This document shows positions 12,901 through 24,290 of a stretch of 64,000 bases of DNA, one piece after another. Location: NCBI RefSeq assembly GCF_964204645.1, contig NC_134035.1, positions 10,416,501-10,480,500 of the forward strand. The letters run 5' to 3'. A program made the position numbers and the translations under genes. Position 1 is the first letter of the stretch. The number at the start of each line of letters is the position of its first letter. Source of the stretch: Tubulanus polymorphus. Its lineage: Eukaryota > Nemertea > Palaeonemertea > Tubulaniformes > Tubulanidae. The notes beneath the pieces are model-generated. The model made no database searches. It had not been told where the DNA came from and saw nothing but the letters and a program-made list of their open reading frames with translations.

Positions 12901-15900
12901 AACTTTTTCTCAAGGATTTCATTGTAGAGGGGGAAATGTAACTTCCGAAATAAGATATAATACTTTCAAAATAAGATTTTTACTGTTTTTGCTTCCTGAT
13001 ATGGTTTCTTAACTGTTCTGAACTCTTGGCCCAAAATCTATGGATGATTTTTCGATTTTCCCAAAATGGAAATGGAGCCTTTGTGAAAGTACCATCTACA
13101 GGAATGTCAACAATTCATCTGCAACTGGTGGTCATAATCAACGTGATTTTCAAGAAAAATTGCTGAAGATAGTTGCCCTTGGGCAAGCAATTGACATCCC
13201 ATGAGGTGCTATGTGATGTGCCAAATAAATTTCCAATATTTCCCAGATAAGAGAACTTAAAAACTTGAATACTCAGTACCAGTACCTCAAAAAGAAACAA
13301 CTGAAGAACTAGAAAGAGATGTAGAAGCCTACTATTTTTTCAAACTATTCAACATTTTCATGCAGGCCTACCTGTTCAAGTTTACTCGATTCCATGTCGT
13401 CTAATAAACCATCTCCTCTCAGTTCAGATATCGTATCTCTCAGATTATTTAACACTACTCTGATCGCGTGACGTGTTTTCACTGATACGGCTATACCTGG
13501 CATATCTCTCTGTATCAAACCTATACAAAACCAATACATATCATACCACTTGTAAACAATTTCCATAATACTCATGTCAAGAAACATTAACTTCTATGTC
13601 ATAGAGAAATACTAAAATTCACCCAGTCACTCAGAAAGTGTTAACAAATTAAATTAAACTATCGCAGTCAAGTAAGTTCAACTATCTTAAAACAGTCCAG
13701 GTCAGTGGCCACCTCGTAGTCATATTCAACAGCAGCTTAATGAGTAAGAGCCCTACCATAAAAGTTATGAAATCTTTCAATACCATACGGCACGCAAAAT
13801 AAAATAAAACGACAGAGTCGGAGAAAGAAATATTTTCAAATCAAAAACAAACATAACATTTCATCATCTAGAACCCAAGCTCTAGTTTCATGGTAAAGTT
13901 CAAGCTAAAAACAATTAAGTTTTGAATTTCTGTCGACATTGAAATTATGAAGTAACCAATGGCAATTAAACATGAAATTTGAGACCCCGATTTTACGAAC
14001 CTAATTCTTTGACGACTTCTAATCGTCCGCTTTCGATGATTCCGCACATTTTTTTCGCGATCTTCTTGTCGTCGATCATCTGATCGAGCAGTTTGCGCAC
14101 CTCCTCCTCGCCGACGACGTAGCCCATACCGACGTCGTAGCCGAAACTGAGCTGTTTGTTGATTCGTCCGTTCAAAAACGCGATTATCGGTGGAATTACC
14201 GCCTGAATTGAATGATAATTGAAATTCAGTTATTTCACAATCTTTTACCATATTAGGCCTACAAATGCCGAGGCCATTTTTTAGGGTGGTCACTTTTATG
14301 TGACTTGCTTTCTGCTAAACTTGCCCTGTCTATTCCCTGACATGCACACCTGTTTTGCTGACTTGATCAGCTAAGAATTTTTTTTCTTAATATTATTTGA
14401 CAAAGAATAATAATATTTAAGGTTTGCTTGGGTACAATGTACAGCAAAATGATAATTTTTAACAAAAAAAACTAAGAATCCAATCAATTAATAACCACTC
14501 CAAGCTTAGTAATGGGAGTGTCTCTAATCAAGAATACCATGAAACCTGGAACAGCGCAGTTTTATAAGTATTCAATGAATTTGTATCTTATATATTGTCT
14601 GTTTTAAGCAGTTCTGGCAAAAAAAAACAATCTTTAACCCTATTAGGCCTACAACTGCCGAGGCCATTTTATAAGGTGGTCACTTTTATGTGACTTGCTT
14701 TCTGCTAGACATGCCCTGTCTATTCCCTGACATGCACATTGGTTTTCCTGACTTGATCAGCTAAGAATCCATTTTTTTTTCTTAATATATGTGACTTTAT
14801 TTGACAAAGAATAATGATATTTAAGGTTTGCTTGGGTACAATGTACACCAATAGCAACACCAAAATGATAATCTTTAACAAAAAAAAACTAAGAATCCAA
14901 TCAATTAATAACCACTCCAAGCTTAGTAATGGGAGTGTCTCTAATCAAGAATACCATGAAACCTGGAACAGCGCAGTTTTAGAAAGTATTCAATGAATTT
15001 GTATCTTATTTATTGTCTGTTTTAAGCAGTTCTGGGAAAAAAAAAACAGGACGTGGGTACATCCGGTATCTTGTATGATACAACCAGTCATACACATTCG
15101 TCCCCCATGCTTTGATCATTAGAGGAAATTTGTCAAATCATCTTTTCTTACTTTCCTTTTAAAACATAATGCTAAGGGTTCAACATTCTTTATCCACCAC
15201 TATCTCCGACAATAAGATATGAATACAATGATTTTACCTTGAATAATCGTAAAGCCCTGGTGATTCGCAGCAATCGGAAAACCTTCGCGACTCGGGCGAC
15301 TCTCACGATCTGCGTCGCGCTCAACTGGAACCCGAGCGAACTCTGCTCGATCGACAAATCCAAAATGATGTCGACCAACGAAAATATGAGAATAACCAAA
15401 TCGAGCTGATTCCAATGACTGGAGAAATAGTGCTTCCGAAAACCCAGAATCTGTCAAACAATCACGAGAAACAAAAAACATTTAGAAATTCATAATTAAT
15501 CATAAGCATTTCATATAAGGTGATTCATATTCTAGAAAATCAAGGTTTGATAAACTATCACCCTAAAGATAGTTGATTCAATAAACCTAAGGGTCACCAT
15601 ACCATGCCAACTACATGTATGTAGTTCAGACCACTCTCATTTATCTAATTGTAAAAATTTTCAAAAAAACATTAGAGTACCAAAAAGGTAGTTTAATTGA
15701 AAATGAACTAGAAATGATTCCAATATCGAGATGATTTTGATTTTTTGCTTTTGTTTGGAGCCCTAGTAGAAACTACTCTCCCCCCCAATAGATACAACCT
15801 GATGATCTTTTTACCTTGATGATAGCTTCGATCAAGTAGATGATGAAATAGATATAATTGATGATTCTCAGCGACAGCATTATCTCCAAGTAGGTCGGGT

Positions 15901-18900
15901 CGGTTTTTTCGTACTGGTCTTCGACGGCCAATTCCAGCACGATCGGGATCAAATTCGTGAAGATCGCCACGTAAATGAAAACCTCGAACGCGATGCTGTT
16001 CGCCGCGAAGTACGGACCCATGAGACACTCGCGTTCCGGCGGCGGGATCTGCGAGTACGACGAACTTTTGATCCACGTCTCCAAACGGGAACGCTGCAAC
16101 GAAACAACGATTTAAACAATACTACCGCTATAAACAGAACTTTGTTCTTCGGACAATTGTCTGAGAGATTGATGCTCCCTGCATCTTTTGATCTTAAAAT
16201 AGGGATTGACCCTGTTATTTATTTGGTTGGTAAATTTCGTTTGAATTTTTTTTGATTGAGTGTCCCTTACAGACCCACCACACCTGCCGGGAGCAAAAAC
16301 AGGAGCTCCCTGTCTTAGCCTCAATATTCAAATTGTCACTATTTTGCGATGAACTTGTTATTATGTCATGTACTTGTTGTTTCCAACTAAGAAGACATCA
16401 TCACTATCGCAAAGTTTCTTTACGGCCTATAATCAGTATCATTGTTTTTTGTTTTTTTCCGATGGATTTAACTAGACAATCCTCAACGATCTTACACTTA
16501 AGCGTTATTGCAACAACTTATTTTTTTCTGAAATTCAAGATTGTCGAAACTGAACTCGGTTAGAAAATTCTGTGAATCTAAAATGACCTTCAGAGGAAAT
16601 TTTAGATGAAATCTTTGTCTCTTATCGTTCTTCTCAATTTGCGTTATTAAATTCGGCAGTCAACAGTTACCTCCTATTTTTTCTACTCAAATTTCAAAGT
16701 CTAACCCCCATGTTTCATTTCAAGTAGGATTGCTGGCTTTTTTTATTAGAAACGCGCTGAATATGAAGAATAGATTAAAATGTTGCTAATAGGAGGCCGG
16801 TTTTTGAAATGTCTTACCAGATAGGCGTATATACCACGTACTTCCCACGATCTCTTCATCTCAGTCACATCCATGTATCTGGTAATAGTAGACAGTACGA
16901 AATTAACATCTTAATTATCATCAGTTAATATTCACAATGAATCCCGTTTTTAAGATTTAGAAATACATAATACGCGATCAACGTTCTCCACAACAGGTTT
17001 TAGAAGAGCGGCCACCCCTTTCATTTTCACATCCGCCCCTCTGAAAATCAGTCACACCTTATAAAATATCATCTGTCCCTAGATATCTCACACACACACA
17101 CTTACCCTTTATCTTTGTCGACAGCTTCTTCAGTCATTTCGATAAGACGTCGTACCGCCTCACGAGACAACATTCCCTGCTCAAACTGTTTCCAGTAACT
17201 CGTCTAGAACAAATCGACAAAACATGTGTAAATTTTCCCCTAATTCATTGAAAAATGGGGTGATTTCATTTACGACTACCAGTACCAGTGCATAGTTTAA
17301 TCGTTAGTGACACTAGTACAAAGGAATATCAAAGACATTAAGCAAATGAGAATGAAAACTGAGGAGACATAATTTTCAGAGGCTCCTGATGAAATTTCAA
17401 TATAGCACCATGAAAGATGGCATTATCAGGTGCAGTTCGTGAGTATTTTCAGGCACAAGACAGAAAATACCACGCATCATTGTTTTGAAATGATTCTCCT
17501 TTTACATGATCAGATTGCCTAATTCGGAGAGAGAAGATTTTCTTACTCGTTGAGCTTTCAGTAATCTTATACGAGCCTCCTCTTCCATTTCCTGCCATTC
17601 TTTAGGAGACGGGTCATTCGGCACGCAGCCCTCGCAGTCGGGGCAGACGCTGACTCTCTTCAAATACGTCAAATTAGCCAACTCTGCCTGAAATACAAAA
17701 CGTAAGCGATCAACAGACACGGCAACCAACTCTTATGTTTGTTAAATTATTATCCTGATTGATAAATTAATTTCTGAAAGTGATCCGAAAACATCGAGCT
17801 GTCTTGACATAGAAAGGCAGAAGATAGACATAGAAAGGCAGAAGATAGACATAGAAAGGCAGAGGATAGACATCTGAAAGGCAGAAGATAGACATCTGAC
17901 AGGCAGAAGATAGACATTTGACAGGCAGAAGATAGACAGAGAAAGGCAGAAGATAGACATAGAAAGGCAGAAGATAGACATAGAAAGGCAGAGGATAGAC
18001 ATCTGAAAGGCAGAAGATAGACATCTGACAGGCAGAAGATAGACATTTGACAGGCAGAAGATAGACAGAGAAAGGCAGAAGATAGACATAGAAAGGCTGA
18101 AGATAGACATAGAAAGGCAGAAGATAGACAGAGAAAGGCAGGAGATAGACAGAGAAAGGCAGAAGATAGACATCTGACAGGCAGAAGATAGACAGAGAAA
18201 GGCAGAAGATAGACATTTGGAAGGCAGAAGATAGACATAGAAAGGCAGAAGATAGACATTTGGAAGGCAGAAGATAGACATAGGAAGGCAGAAGATAGAC
18301 ATTTGAAAGGCAGAACATAGACGTAGCAAGGCAGAAAATAGAGAAAGGCAGGAGATAGAAAATTTCAATAAAACTTCAATCGACGCGTACCTCTTCGTTG
18401 TTAGTTTTATAGGGATCGACTATTGGCGTGTGTTTATCGACGAAATCCCAATCAGAATCGGCGAGAAATCGATCGGTTTTCAGCATGCTCAACGTACGTT
18501 CTTTAGTCTGTTTCAGCGTACGTACCGCTCCACCCATAGCCATTCGTTTTGGCACCGAAATATCACTCATACCTAGCAACAGAAAGGATACTTGGTGTAG
18601 TGGTTGAACCTGAATTTTTTTGCCATTTGGCGCGATAGCTGGGCCAATTTCATTTCAGTTTTCCTGACTATTTCCTGCTGACATGTAAGTTGTTTTCCTC
18701 TAGGAATGTGAAATCTTTTATCTGCTCTGAATCCAATCGATTAATAGTCAAATACATGAGACAGTATCTGTTTGATTTTACGCACAATCTCAACTAATTT
18801 CCCTGACTTTTCCTTGATTTCCAGACTGTGGTTGTGATTGCTCTGCTGATTTCAAAAAATAAGTTCAAGCTGCTTTGTCTTATGTTTAAGCATATAGCGT

Positions 18901-21900
18901 TCATCTTACCTAAGATTTTCAACAGCCACTTTGTGGTGGTGGCATTCAACAGCAGGGACAGTAACACTATTCCAGCCGTATGCAACAACACCTGAAACAA
19001 ATCACGAATGGTCAATGATCACAACCAGGACAGAATCAATGAAAATTTCTTAAAATTAAACATGGTATGTACATAAATTTTGAGCTCCACGGTATGTGGC
19101 ATAAAAAGGGAATCAAAACATCTTGACAGACACTTTTCGTAAATTTTCCAGTCATTCATTTTCATGATTGTATCGCTGATTTTCCAAACTTTCACATTTT
19201 TTCCACAAATTTTTAAGCACTGTATTCATTTTTCACAATTTCTCATATCAATCCGACCACCGAATGTACAAATAACGAAATGCTATCCAAATACTATTAC
19301 CTTGTTTCCGATTCGATCGGGATCAATCTTCTGATTGCGTGCGACTAGCAGCGCTAACGCTAAACTGACCGCTCCGCGTAGACCACCCCACGTTAATACA
19401 ACACCAGTTCGCCAGCTCATTCCATAACCAAGATTAGAGAGAATCGGACTGAACAACAGAATCATCAAACCCCTGAAAACAAACAACGTTAAATGTATTA
19501 TTAGATAAGCAGTTCGATTTCTTGATTTCCGGAGTCGGTGTTCTCAATACGCTATTATTATAGAGGGGCTGCATTTGTATAACACTGCAGATCACTAAAG
19601 GCCAAGCTTTTGAAAATTAAGCTTTATTTTTAATCTGCCATTTCCTCTCACATTGACTCACTACGGTATAAAGCAATAATCATCGCTATAAGCAATGATC
19701 GAACATCGACAAATCTTGGAAGTGGCTCGAGCTATTTATGATTCGATGCAAAACTGAGAGGATAAGGGGTCCGGCTCCAGAAAATCAAAGTCATCTTTGA
19801 TGGATAGTGAGGGTTAAGCTATTCTCTATGGATTGAGTTGAAAAGGCTTGCAGGGTTTATACATGGTCAGGATCCGCCACCATCGTTACGTCATACGGGG
19901 TACTTTTAATGTTTTGAAAGTGTAGGAAATCATCTCCATGAAAACCTTAAAATTGATCAAATTGCATAATGTCTTCTTTACCACTAACCAGGGTAACCAC
20001 TTGCTTTTCCCCTGACTATTTCCTGACATGCACGTTCTTTTCCCGGACTGAATCTGCTAAGAATTCAATCTATTAACACAGTCAAATACGTACAAGCCAT
20101 AGACGAAAACTGTTTGAATTTACGCGCGATCCAGTAATGTCTTCTTTACTTATCTTCGCTCGAACAAAAATATATCAAACAGAATAACGTGAGAGATACC
20201 TGATGACAGTAACGGCGCAGTATAGCGCGAGGATGTAGAATGCATCGATCGGCGTGAACGCCGTCAAACCTTGTTCGACGATTAACACTCCGACCAGTAT
20301 GAAAATCAACGTATTCGCCAAATACGCCAACATCTGCCAGAACCTAACGATACGAAAATATGACGCAACAATTCGTTGAAATGTCTAATGACGCATCAAA
20401 AATGAATTACGAAGAAAAGATTCCGATCGAACCTGTGCAAAAACGCTTCGACTTCGGGACTGATACTGGTCTTATCGGCGCTCATTACAACCCCCAAAAC
20501 AACTACGGCTAAAACTCCCGACACAAACAAGAAATTTTCACCTACAACAAAACGTATTTATGAAGTTTCGGAAGGTATTTACCGTTTATACATTGTAACT
20601 CCATCTGGAGACTATGAACTGGTGAATTAATGGACTAATGTTTGGATACATTGTTGAATGTGTTTAAAAATCAAGTATTCCTAAGGATTTCACATTCCTA
20701 GGAGCCTGATTTCATAGAAAAGGTGTTTTGTTTAAAGACTGGCTTGCAAATAAATCTGCACGTAACACCACTGACCATAATAAAAGCAAGAAACCATAGT
20801 ACATAGACTGTGGCTGCCATGGAGTCAATTGCCTTGTTGATCCCACAAGATTTGAGGCAAGCAGGGTCTTATTTACTGACAAATTCCTAAATTTTCCCAG
20901 AGGGATTAGTTTCACCTCCACTATGGGAGGGCTTTGAGGTTTGGGTTTATAAACAGAGTATTGAATATGAGACTATTAACATACCCGTGTAGAATATAAC
21001 ATAAGTGACACTGAGAGTTACAGTGATTTCTGTAATTGCGTCGTTGAATATTTTAGAAAGCCAAAACGTTGTCAGTTTTCCCATCACTAAACCGTACAAT
21101 GGACCACCGAACGCGTACAGCATACTCCAACCAACCAGTTCCACTGAAAATAAGAGAAACAAACTGTCAAAATAGTCGTATCACCTGAGTAAAACAAAGT
21201 AATCAGAATAGAAATATTTCTGCTTCAGTTCTGAATAAAAGTTTTCAGAGTCTAGCTAACTCTGACCCCTAGAACTGTGAACAAGGCTTAAATTCATCGA
21301 CATATGCGATATACGTGTATAGTCAAAGTTTTTGTAATTTGGACCATCATTATGGTGATGACTTCCAAATGTCGACTTTATGAATTGGAAATACAACCAT
21401 CTGGCACTGGAAAATTATGACGAATTTGACTGTGCATCATAGGGCCAGAGACTGACACAGAAACCATCAGTCGTTATAAATCGAAATTTTGTAGATCCTT
21501 CGAATCCAGGTGGCAGAGTTTCAGAATTATTTGAGAAAAAGGAACCGCGCACCTGCTTATAATGCTATGAGTGGCGTGAGGGTTGAACGAAGTTCGCACA
21601 AGATCTAACATCAAGGTTTTACTTACAATCAGATGATTGCGGCGTTACTGCTGCTAAACTTGTCGACACATCTGTAGTTGACGTATTCACAGCTGTTGTA
21701 TTCGCTTCAGAAGAGAGAACTCGAAATCAAATGCTACGTTTATATTGAAGAAATCATTATGAAATTCTGAGAACAAGATCACATATATATAGAATTGAAT
21801 TACTTCCGGTCAAAGTTGACCCATCAACTCTGGAAATGGTCACTCCTTGATGTAACTAAATCACGGTTACATCAGTAACATGAATTCAAGATTCCCTTTT

Positions 21901-24290
21901 TTCAGTTACATGAATTGGAAATTTCCCGCATCAGAAGAAACTGATCGAAGACTGATTTCGCATTACTGTGGGAACCGCCTTACATGTTTGGGGAAGATTT
22001 TCCTCATTTTAATAGAAACATTTAACGTACCGGCAGCAGAAGCGGCTAAAGTTCGTTCGGTGAGCGTTTCAAAAATATCGAACATGACGATCGCGGCTCC
22101 GTCGTTTAACAACGATTCGCCTTCTATTAACATCGCCAGGTGTTTGGACGCTCCTGAAACGATTACCAAAATGTTTTCAAGCTTTCAACCATCCCAGTGC
22201 ATCTACACCGCAGTACAGTGTATAATTCGGTGATAGACTCTGAGTACACCGCATCATAGTGTATTGATGTTATTGTGGATTGAGAATGATTTTTATTTAT
22301 TCAGTTGAACTCGTTTCAGTTGTCATAGGATAATACATGACTCAAGTCCTGTAATCGAGTACAAAATTGTTTATTTCCACTAACTAAGTGAAAGTAGTGA
22401 TTCAAATAAGTTGTCATAAAAAGTTCAACCCAGCTATGAGGCACCAAATCTGACAAAAAACTGGTATAATGAAGTTATGTACAGTTAACCGGGTGTAGAA
22501 AAAATACCGAGAGGTATAGTATATATAGGTTAACTACTTATTTGACGCACAAGCTTTCGCCGCTGATGTAGCTTCATCAGGTAAATGAGTTTACCTGATT
22601 TACCAGATGAAGTTACTTACATTAGTAGCGAAAGCTCGTGCGTCAAATAAATAGTTAACCTATAGGCCTATAATGGTACTACTCATCTCGTTATCTAATA
22701 ATGAAGTTGAAACTTACCGACATCTTTGAGTAGAGCGACGACGGCGACCGGATCGGTAGCGCTCAGTATTGAGCCGTACATTAACGCTTCAGGCCAGCCC
22801 CAGTTATAATCGTAGCTGTAGATGGCAAATACGGCCGTCAAAAATGACGCTAAAACTACAAACAAATGAAATCATCATATTTTGATATAATTCAATATCA
22901 TAATATATATAGAATAATATTTAATATCTAACGACTGCTGACATTGTTTCATTATCGTTTACACAAACTGAAATCATCCCGTTTATACAATCATCATTGT
23001 AGAGTCTAGATGATCGTTTAAAGCGTGTTGCCTGAGGCCAGTTGCTCAAAAGTTAATTAAAGATAACCAGCGGATAAATACCCTAGTTATAATAAACTTG
23101 TAATTGTCACTACGTCGACTAACCTCTAGTTAATTCTAACCAACTGGCCTCTGGTGTTTGTAGTTACTAGAGTTACATAGTATTCATATAGTTACAAGAT
23201 GATATTGGGAGAAAGTATGGTAACGCTGCGTCAAGCCCCCTCAGAAATTTAGGGGGCCTTGGTTTGGTAGTCATTTGTTTGCCGGAAAGCTGTTCAATAA
23301 AGCTCAAGGAAATATTTTGGACTCTCTTTCTTGTTTCTTGGGATTTAGTATCTTTCAACACGGACAAGGTGTTTCATCAACGGTTGTCCAGAATGTAGGT
23401 TTGTACACATTATATTCCCCATGCAACAATACTATGACCACGATTTCAGATCGTAGAACAATTTCGAAACTTACTCAATCCGGGAACGGAGAGAAGCAAA
23501 ATCTGAGCGAAACTTCTGAAGAACGTGTGAGCTTCCATATCAAACGCGGATTCGAACACGAGCACGGGTAGAAATACGAAGAGGATAATGTGAGGATCGG
23601 CTCGCGCCATCGTCGTGTATTCCTGTACGCTTTCGACGTAACGAGACAACGTTCCGAACAATAGACCGACGACCATCAAAAACACCGTATACGGAATCGG
23701 TAGCCTTTTCAGTAACGAGCGCGAGATCGCTGAAACATATGGAAAATATGTCAAACCTGTTTAAGAGCAAACTCTTTCAAACGATGTCATTTCGAAAAAA
23801 CCTAACTGGATTCACGTAACTTGTATTTCCAGGAAAAACAAGTTTCGTGAATGCTTTTGGGGTCATTCATTTATTTCATACGCATTAGGGGAGGGGGAAG
23901 GGTCAGTGCAATTGCGTACTGTAATGCTTAATGTATACGAAAAAATGGCCGATTTTGCGTACAGAGTAGGATGGAAAAATTCAAATTTTATGCAAACGTA
24001 ATTAATGAATGATCCCTTTCTGAATGATGGAGACTTAAAATACAGAATTATGAAATTTAACTATAATTGAATTAAGAAAATTCTTCAAAAATAATTTAGA
24101 CTACTGTGTAATTTACGGCGAGCTCAGATCAGACTCCACGACAGTTCTTTTTAAAGTCAATCACAATATACTCACCTCCGATCATACATGCCGAGAATAT
24201 GAATAAGATGACGGCTACGCTCGTATGGCCGGGTGGACATGCTCTGAAATCAGAGACAAGAGAACCGTTCGCAGCCATAACGGAACACAT
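6999..24290 (-). CDS. SLC9C1: sperm-type Na+/H+ exchanger with voltage sensor and cyclic-nucleotide domain (27 exons, 1290 aa)
   Basis: Exons, 5' to 3' on minus: 24290-24176, 23729-23475, 22849-22718, 22153-22031, 21704-21627, 21143-20985, 20541-20433, 20343-20200, 19472-19301, 18991-18910, 18572-18391, 17687-17547, 17203-17106, 16878-16818, 16093-15815, 15450-15238, 14202-14001, 13520-13372, 12795-12670, 12257-12159, 11898-11755, 10856-10719, 9906-9792, 9397-9315, 8831-8649, 7807-7650 and 7131-6999. All phases match (3873 nt). The ATG at 24290 has an in-frame stop 18 nt upstream. A second Met is codon 5. Order: CPA1 exchanger (about 17-456), cytoplasmic linker with a CxxCxxC at 532-538, voltage sensor (about 618-781), coupling helices, cyclic-nucleotide domain (about 941-1067), beta-rich region to about 1194 and a disordered Pro-rich tail. 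In sea urchin the family gives hyperpolarisation-activated, cAMP-tuned Na+/H+ exchange in the sperm flagellum. That role is inferred here. Confidence 0.95.
7930..8115. repeat. interspersed repeat, family P
   Basis: This SLC9C intron segment resembles about 30830-30990 in a DUF547 intron. Both contain a CCCAGG or CCCAAATTGA block, an AGGGATA block, a GATACYCRGTC block and end near AAACCGRGCCCTG. It is non-coding, and the ends were not resolved. Confidence 0.45.
10180..10330. mobile_element. pogo/Tigger-like MITE fragment
   Basis: It begins CAGTTAAACCTCGTTATAAT, the typical end of pogo/Tigger-class elements, and continues with GGATATAACAAACTTTTGG and TTCTGGTCCC. A related fragment at 55858-55945 starts CAGTGGAACCTCGTTACAAC. 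The right end here is degraded. Confidence 0.55.
10911..11026. mobile_element. small terminal-inverted-repeat element, 116 bp
   Basis: GCAAAACCCACAGTT at the left end is repeated exactly, inverted, at the right end. It lies in the SLC9C intron between exons 21 and 22, just before the 25-bp minisatellite. No second copy was seen in the window. Confidence 0.65.
11104..11708. repeat. 25-bp minisatellite, about 24 units
   Basis: The unit is close to ACCGAGTCGACCAGTCCCGT plus GGTTT, with scattered substitutions. It lies inside an SLC9C intron. Because 25 is not a multiple of three and the unit lacks stops in some frames, the array throws up long open frames that are not genes. Confidence 0.95.
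12385..12508. mobile_element. MITE-like element, family D, copy 1
   Basis: The ends GAGCCAGTTGCTGAAAAGTT and, inverted, GAGTCAGTTGCTCAAAAGTT form inverted repeats of about 25 bp. A second copy is at 23034-23151 in another intron of the same gene. It is non-coding. Confidence 0.7.
14251..15047. repeat. 390-bp tandem duplication in an SLC9C intron
   Basis: Copies at 14251-14640 and 14641-about 15047 both start TATTAGGCCTACAA. They share more than 300 bases with few differences. The unit includes a fragment of the common GGTGGYCACT / TTCCCTGACATGCAC repeat also found at about 8995, 18650, 20000 and 56965. Near identity suggests a recent event. Confidence 0.9.
15238..16093 (-). other. SLC9C1: SLC9C1 exons 15-16: voltage-sensing domain
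   Basis: Exon 15 carries the S1 and S2-like helices. Exon 16 carries S3 (with the acidic SLVDIILDL segment) and S4. In S4 basic residues occur at every third position: R760, R763, K766, R769, R772, R775, R778 and K781. Eight regularly spaced charges make this a long S4 compared with the four to six usual in voltage-gated channels. Confidence 0.92.
17806..18357. repeat. 21-22-bp minisatellite (AGAAAGGCAGAAGATAGACA type)
   Basis: About 25 units of GAAAGGCAGAAGATAGACAT and variants (CTGACAGGCAGAAGATAGA, TTGGAAGGCAGAAGATAGA) lie between SLC9C exons 12 and 11. With a 21-bp period all three minus-strand frames stay open for about 180 codons. These frames are repeat artefacts, not genes. Confidence 0.95.
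22524..22664. repeat. 141-bp near-perfect palindrome
   Basis: The left arm TATAGGTTAACTACTTATTT is mirrored by AAATAAATAGTTAACCTATA at the right. The inner part is also paired (ATCAGGTAAA / TTTACCTGAT) around a four-base centre. Almost the whole segment could fold into one hairpin. It lies in an SLC9C intron and is probably a foldback-type element. Confidence 0.8.
23034..23151. mobile_element. MITE-like element, family D, copy 2
   Basis: It has inverted ends GAGGCCAGTTGCTCAAAAGT and CCAACTGGCCTC and an interior matching 12385-12508 (AACCAGCGGATAAATACC block). Confidence 0.65.
23859..24016. mobile_element. MITE-like element, family F, copy 2 (158 bp)
   Basis: Reverse complement of 5685-5851 over its full length. 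Its inverted ends are GGGGTCATTCATTTATTTCA and, at the right, AATTAATGAATGATCCC. It sits in SLC9C intron 1. Confidence 0.75.

Larger units (their letters stand above)
18910..24290 (-). other. SLC9C1: SLC9C1 exons 1-10: cation/proton antiporter domain
   Basis: Family landmarks are all present: SATDPVAVV at about 153-161, GESLLNDG with N184-D185, FWQMLAYLANT on the helix before the late core, and WGGLRGAVSLALAL with R404. The Asn-Asp pair is the signature of electroneutral Na+/H+ exchangers. Its retention argues that this copy is transport-competent. Exon 5 (21627-21704) encodes a Thr/Ser-rich loop (residues 209-234) with NTT and NTS sequons, absent from generic NHE cores and probably exposed. 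Confidence 0.9.

Noticed and set aside
17742-18368. Three long overlapping minus-strand open frames (about 170-208 codons) rich in Leu, Ser and Cys
   Set aside because: They are translations of a 21-22-bp minisatellite in all three frames. No splice logic or domain supports them.
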